A stretch of DNA of 38,607 nt from Chromera velia. Lineage: Eukaryota > Sar > Chromeraceae. The notes beneath the pieces are model-generated. The model was not told the origin of the DNA. It saw only the letters and a program-made list of their open reading frames with translations, and did no database searches. The stretch is taken from NCBI GenBank assembly GCA_018398765.1, contig JAHBMJ010000889.1, positions 1-38,607 of the forward strand. Direction: 5' to 3'. Below, one piece after another: positions 34,601-38,607 of the stretch. Both the position numbers and the translations under genes were made by a program. Numbering within the stretch: the stretch's first letter is position 1; the number at the start of each line of letters is the position of its first letter.

Positions 34601-35275
34601 CGAACTTCAGGGCAACCAGACGGTTGAATTCTCCACCAGCGTTGTCCCTCCAGGTCTCTACTGGGAAGGTTTAAGTGTCTTCTGGTTCAGTCACAGAGCG
34701 GAGAGACAAAAAGGTCTTTCTCTGACGCTCTGCCGCAGACGTGAGAGAGATGAACTTGTTCAAGGAGGTGCCTCGTGGAGTCTTTCAGAAGCTACGTGCA
34801 GTGCCGCGGGGTGCAACTTTTCCAACGAGAGACTCGCTTTGCAGAACGAACGCGAGTACACTTTTTCCTCACCAAAACATGGGCAGGCTTGTACACTTTT
34901 TTTTCGCACTTTGGAGGCAGGAGAGTCAGTCCTTCTGTTTGCTTTCCAGAGAGAATTTCCGGTGCAGTCTGAACACGCAGGAAGTCTGAGCCTTAACGTG
35001 ACAGAGTTTGAACTTCCACCCAACGGCAGCCCCCAGTCAGCATCTCCCCTGGCCCTGGGGGGGGAAGTTCTGGTGGACACTTCTTTTGCTTACTCAATTC
35101 CTTTCGAGCACAAGGGGTCAGTCTGCTTTCGGGGGGGTTCTTGAAGGAAAAAATGGGACGTTGAGGGGATCCCTGGGCAATTTCCCCGTCTCTCTCTCTT
35201 GAAGTTTGTTTTCTAACGATTACTGCCTCTCTTGTTAGTTGTTCGGTCGCTGTAAAACCCATCTCCGATCATTTT

Positions 35276-35322
<47 letters not shown>

Positions 35323-36821
35323 ATTGTCTGTTCATGAAGAAAAGGAGGGAGAATAAGAAGAAACATATAGTCTGTCTGTGTGTCTCTCTGATTGTGCAGG
35401 TTCTTCCCAGGAAACCTGACAGACTCTTCCGGCCTCTGGTATCGACTTGACGTTCCTCAGGGGAGCTCTCGTGTTGCCGTGGCGGTCGGGCTGTGCGCGT
35501 TGGCGGCGCGCGATGAAGTGGCAACAGTTGATCTGCGCGTTTGCCCTGATGGTGAGGACATCAGCTCTTGCAGGACTGTGGTCAAGAAGGACGTATCGAA
35601 AGTGCACGCGAAAGTTTAACGCCATCCGGAATTGTATGCACCCGGTTGCACAGAAGAAGGTGCACTGAAAGCAGTACTGTATGAGGGTCAACACCTGATT
35701 GTGGGGGTTGGCACGATGCATCAGAATCGTGGACAGTTCTCGTTGACAACCAGAGACGCAGAGGAAGAGGGCGCTTGTACTGAGGACTCCCGATTCGCAG
35801 ACAGGGACGGCGACGGCTGTGACGTCTACTTTGCGCTTCTCGAATTTTGTGGGGGCGCTGAGCAGCTGTCCGCTCCTTCTCTCGGCATGCGCTCTGCCCG
35901 GGACAGCTGCTGTGTCAGTCGATTGAATTGGAGGCTTGATCGTTGTAGGCTTGCTGCTGTCCATCCTTTTCTCTCACTTGCTGTGGTTGGCTCCGGAGCG
36001 ATGCATACTGTGCTAGATTGTGTGTCTGTCTGCCTGTCTGTCTGACTGTCTATCTATCTATCTATCTGTCTGTCTGTCTGTCTGTCTGTCTGTATTCTTT
36101 CTCTCCTTTATTTTCTTCGCTGTTGCGTATGTGAAAGAAAAGCAAGAGGAAAAAAATTGGTCCGTCTGTCTTTCTGTCTCTTTCTCTATCTTTCTGTGTG
36201 CTTTATCTTTTTTATATTTCTCTCTTTCCTCGTGTGGAAAAGGAAGAGGAGAGCCAAAGGAAACAGAAAAGCGATCTGTCTGACTGCCTGTTTGTCCTGC
36301 AGGCATACATCGGGAAGCCCGCCCCCTCAACTCCCGTGACCCTCCTCAATGGCACCTGTTCTGAAGGCACACGCAGGAAGCTCAATGCTTGCCTCGCTCT
36401 CGACGCAGAACCAGCAGATCAGGTGATGCCTCCTTCTTTCTATCCCGGAGATGGATGGCAATGCCAAAATGTCCTCCAAGACATTGGATGTTCGGCCCAG
36501 TCTGCTGTGGTTTTCAAGGACGCATCGGACCCCTCTTCTGAATTCTGCGCAGAGGCGGCAGAGTATGCACGGGTCACCCTCAGAAGCCCTCAGCTGTTCT
36601 GTGGCCCAGCAGGCGAGCCCCCGTTCCTGATTGGTCCGAATGAGAACTGTTGTAGGGGAGACGGCTGGTGTGCTCAAATGCCCCCCATGACCACTTCGAT
36701 GAGTGGATGCGCAGCCAGTGTGGATGCGAGCGGTCAGGTGTGTGAGATTTCCCGCATTCGTGTAGAGAGGCTGGAGCTTGCAGAAGACGCGGGGGTCGAT
36801 GATCTGCCTGACATGGACTGA
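29586..36821 (+). CDS. Secreted multidomain protein with repeated PPC-like beta-sandwich domains, 10 exons, with lesions
   Basis: Exons: 29586-29727, 29992-30245, 30347-30793, 31049-31483, 31671-32117, 32445-32891, 33169-33588, 34015-35116, 35400-35913, 36303-36821; about 1575 residues if read through. Exon 1 encodes a signal peptide (MRRIQAVSLYLGLLCALCGA). Exons 3-6 each begin and end in phase 0 (447, 435, 447, 447 nt) and encode one permuted repeat. Each repeat runs VLKGSECLSDPSS, a C.C pair, STYFVWVYA, FTLT, LPP.PENNA, SLLSASNDASVC and GVWYRVEVNETSAL. The pattern (C...GVWY...then Cys-rich strand...YFVWVY) resembles bacterial prepeptidase C-terminal (PPC) type sandwiches, so an extracellular binding role is inferred. 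Exon 8 needs a one-base frameshift between about 34120 and 34145. Exon 9 contains an in-frame TAA at 35617-35619, yet its frame and splice phase continue correctly into the Cys-rich last exon. The gene may end early, be decaying, or reflect sequence errors. Confidence 0.72.
31626..31668. repeat. Intronic (TG)n next to acceptor
   Basis: About 20 GT units run directly into the TGCAG acceptor of exon 5 of the repeat-protein gene, replacing the usual pyrimidine tract. Confidence 0.95.
35276..35330. repeat. Intronic (TCTG)n tetranucleotide repeat
   Basis: About 13 TCTG units with two substitutions, in the intron between exons 8 and 9 of the repeat-protein gene. Confidence 0.95.
36019..36096. repeat. 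Intronic (TCTG)n/(TCTA)n tetranucleotide repeat
   Basis: A mixed TCTG and TATC run in the last intron of the repeat-protein gene; same motif as the repeat in the preceding intron. Confidence 0.92.
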
Positions 36822-37809
36822 GGGGAGGAAGCGACACGGGTTTTGTGCCGAGGGGCTATCACGAGTTGGAAGCCGGGCATGCAACTCTTTTTTTTTTCTC
36901 AGGTCCATCGATTGAAAAGCTTGTACAGAAGAAGAAAAGGTGGTCATTATGCTATGCTGTGTTTCTTCTTTGTTCCCTGTTTGAGTTCTCAAATGATCAG
37001 TAGCTGTGAAGTGAATGGGGAGAGATACATTGCAGTGCCTCAAAGGAGAGCGACACTTCTCAAGTTGTGTGGCAGTGCAGTGTGTTGGGGGTGCCACCAG
37101 CTGGTGAGAGCACCACGTACAGCAATGGACATGGTCTGTGCACTCTCCTGTCAGAAAGACGCGCGTGCTGGAGTGGGGGAGAAAGGGGGGGATTCCATGG
37201 GCTGAAGAAAGAGACTGGACAGTGAAGCTTAATTTCGTTTCGTTGGGGGGGGGTAGGCTTTGTTTAATTGTCCGCGTGTCTGCTGAGGCGATGTGTCGAT
37301 CGTTCAACTGGAACAGTCTGTCGGTGTTTATGCATGTGGATGCGGGTGTGTTTCCCTGCAGCCTGCTCGATACTCATAGCTGCTGGCTGGGGATTTGCAT
37401 ATGTGGGTTTCCGCGCACCATTCTGGAAGGTGGTGGTTTTGTGTGTGCTGTCTTCATGTAGGTTTCTTTCTGCCGCAGCCCCCTTTTTTTCGGGCCGCAG
37501 TAATTTCTGACTTGACTTTTCGGTGGTTTTGTTAAGTTTCTTCAAGGATTTTTTTCCCTGCGGAATTGCCAGCAAGGACGTTCATGAGAGAGAGCATAAT
37601 TCTATGGAACGTGTCTGAGGTGCAATTATGTCGTCGGCTTAATCTTTCAGAAGTGAGGATAATTGAGATCAGGACCCGCAGTATAGTCGAGTGACGTTGA
37701 CTGTATGGCTTCACGCAAGGGACAGAGGAGAGAAAATAGAAGTTGAAGAAATTGCAGTCCGGCTTATTTTTGTATTTCAGTGACTGTCAGGGAATTCCTG
37801 ACAGGATAT
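36822..37809. other. 3' flank of the repeat-protein gene and intergenic DNA
   Basis: About 1 kb without a supportable gene. Short frames of 80-120 codons occur on both strands, but they lack recognisable domains or consistent splice signals. The first few hundred bases are presumably 3' UTR of the repeat-protein gene. Confidence 0.45.
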
Positions 37810-38607
37810 ATGAAATGCGTGATTCAAATGGGAAAATTCATCTTTTTTTGTTCGGTCCTTTTTTGCTTGGGGTGGGTTCGCCTCCGGCGTGTCTGTGTAC
37901 TATGGAGTACTGTATTTTGTGTGGGAGGGCGGAGTGGTGCGGCGTTAGGGCCATGGCTGGGGGCGGGAAGATGGTCGAGTCCTAGATTCGACTGTAGTAG
38001 ATCGAGTCTTTGTTTTCATCCTGCACTGAATCGCAGCTCGAGTGAAGTTTTGCTTTCACGGCCTTCGCCGTCATCTAACGAGCTTTCTCGCTCGAGGGGA
38101 CAGGGCCTTCCGTCCCCTTTTTCTGGATCGCCACGCCTTTCTGACTCTGAGTCCTCTTCCCCGCGGGGCGATCTCCCTCCTATTTATCGACCTTCCTCTT
38201 TTGTGCCAGCCTTGACACTCCTCGTCCCACGCAGCAAGAGAAGGAGGAGAAAGAAACGAAGGAGAGATCGTGATATTCTGGATGATTCTTCTTCCTTTTG
38301 CTCTGCTGCCTCGCATGCTCCTCCCAAATCGTCCTCTTCTTCTTTTTCTTCTTTTTCGGATTCTTCTTCTCCCCCCTCCTCCCCCTCCTCTTCTTCCTCT
38401 TTTTCTTCTTCTCCTCCTCTACTTGTATTAGGGCATAAGAGGTTGCACGGTGGTGAGAGATGGTTTGAAATCAGACGCTCTCCTGAGTCTGGTCTCCAAT
38501 GGGTAAAGGAAAGGGACTTGATGAAAGAAAGGTCGGAGGATGAGAGAATAATCATACAGAAAGCCGTGAGAGAGTATTGGAAGGTGAGAAGAGGCAAGTT
38601 CAAGAAG
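37810..38607 (+). CDS. Partial open frame with Ser-rich linker and chromo-like C-terminal part, runs off the window
   Basis: One + strand frame is open from just after a TGA at 37744 to the window end (287 codons); the first ATG in it is 37810. The second half looks like protein: a basic KRRRRKKRRRDRD cluster near 38230-38270, a long Ser/Pro linker, then VLGHKRLHGGERWFEI and LQWVKERDLMKE. The pattern of a basic strand, a WF strand, then W-V-x-E-x-D-L and a charged helix (DERIIIQKAVREYW) resembles a chromo domain, as found in chromatin proteins and at the end of Ty3/gypsy (chromoviral) integrases. The first part (before about 38050) is less convincing and the true start or an upstream acceptor is unknown. 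The minus-strand Glu-rich frame opposite is the shadow of the Ser-rich linker. Confidence 0.38.
   Translation, partial: MKCVIQMGKFIFFCSVLFCLGWVRLRRVCVLWSTVFCVGGRSGAALGPWLGAGRWSSPRFDCSRSSLCFHPALNRSSSEVLLSRPSPSSNELSRSRGQGLPSPFSGSPRLSDSESSSPRGDLPPIYRPSSFVPALTLLVPRSKRRRRKKRRRDRDILDDSSSFCSAASHAPPKSSSSSFSSFSDSSSPPSSPSSSSSFSSSPPLLVLGHKRLHGGERWFEIRRSPESGLQWVKERDLMKERSEDERIIIQKAVREYWKVRRGKFKK

Noticed and set aside
35614-35653. A 40-base GT...AG intron that would remove the in-frame TAA of exon 9
   Set aside because: Removing it shifts the frame into an immediate TGA, whereas leaving it in keeps the frame open apart from the single stop.

Overview
This is eukaryotic nuclear DNA. Every multi-exon gene I could follow is interrupted by spliceosomal introns, which are packed with simple repeats ((TG)n, (GA)n, (TCTG)n). 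Intergenic DNA is AT-rich and carries several mobile elements. The genes point to a protist: a cilium-type coiled-coil protein, an AVL9/DENN-like protein padded with low-complexity insertions, and a secreted beta-sandwich repeat protein. An alveolate of the chromerid type is my best guess, but nothing in the window proves it.

Layout. (1) 1-1586: microsatellite, then unresolved DNA with a few exon-like pieces on the + strand. (2) 1587-9344, minus: a 15-exon gene for a protein of about 1046 residues, with a coiled-coil body and a CLSC motif like that of DUF4795/QRICH2-type axonemal proteins. (3) 10073-11311, plus: an intronless secreted alpha/beta hydrolase, divergent from gene 2. (4) 12270-17206: an LTR element with two 503-bp LTRs and no recognisable pol. 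A small terminal-inverted-repeat element (17220-17806, containing an assembly gap) abuts it. (5) 17905-25106, minus: a two-exon AVL9-like gene of about 2292 residues. (6) 25792-26657, plus: a signal-peptide ankyrin-repeat gene with a frameshift, sharing its upstream region with gene 5. (7) 26658-28859: AT-rich DNA with a tandem repeat and a long foldback element that has been split by a SINE-like insertion. (8) 28870-29030, minus: a dead inverted copy of the signal-peptide exon of the next gene. (9) 29586-36821, plus: a 10-exon secreted protein built from repeated beta-sandwich domains, each mostly encoded by one phase-0 exon; its 3' half carries one frameshift and one in-frame stop. (10) 37810-38607, plus: an open frame running off the window with a serine-rich, basic, chromo-like C-terminal part.

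Three points deserve most attention. The two LTRs differ by about 40 substitutions, all of them transitions and mostly in CpA context, a pattern resembling fungal repeat-induced point mutation. Of 24 introns I could phase, 15 begin with GTC and 22 end with TGCAG. The repeat-protein gene shows exon-by-exon domain duplication together with an inverted dead copy of its first exon.

The genes do not form an obvious pathway. Gene pairs 2/3 and 5/6 are divergent and may share promoter regions.
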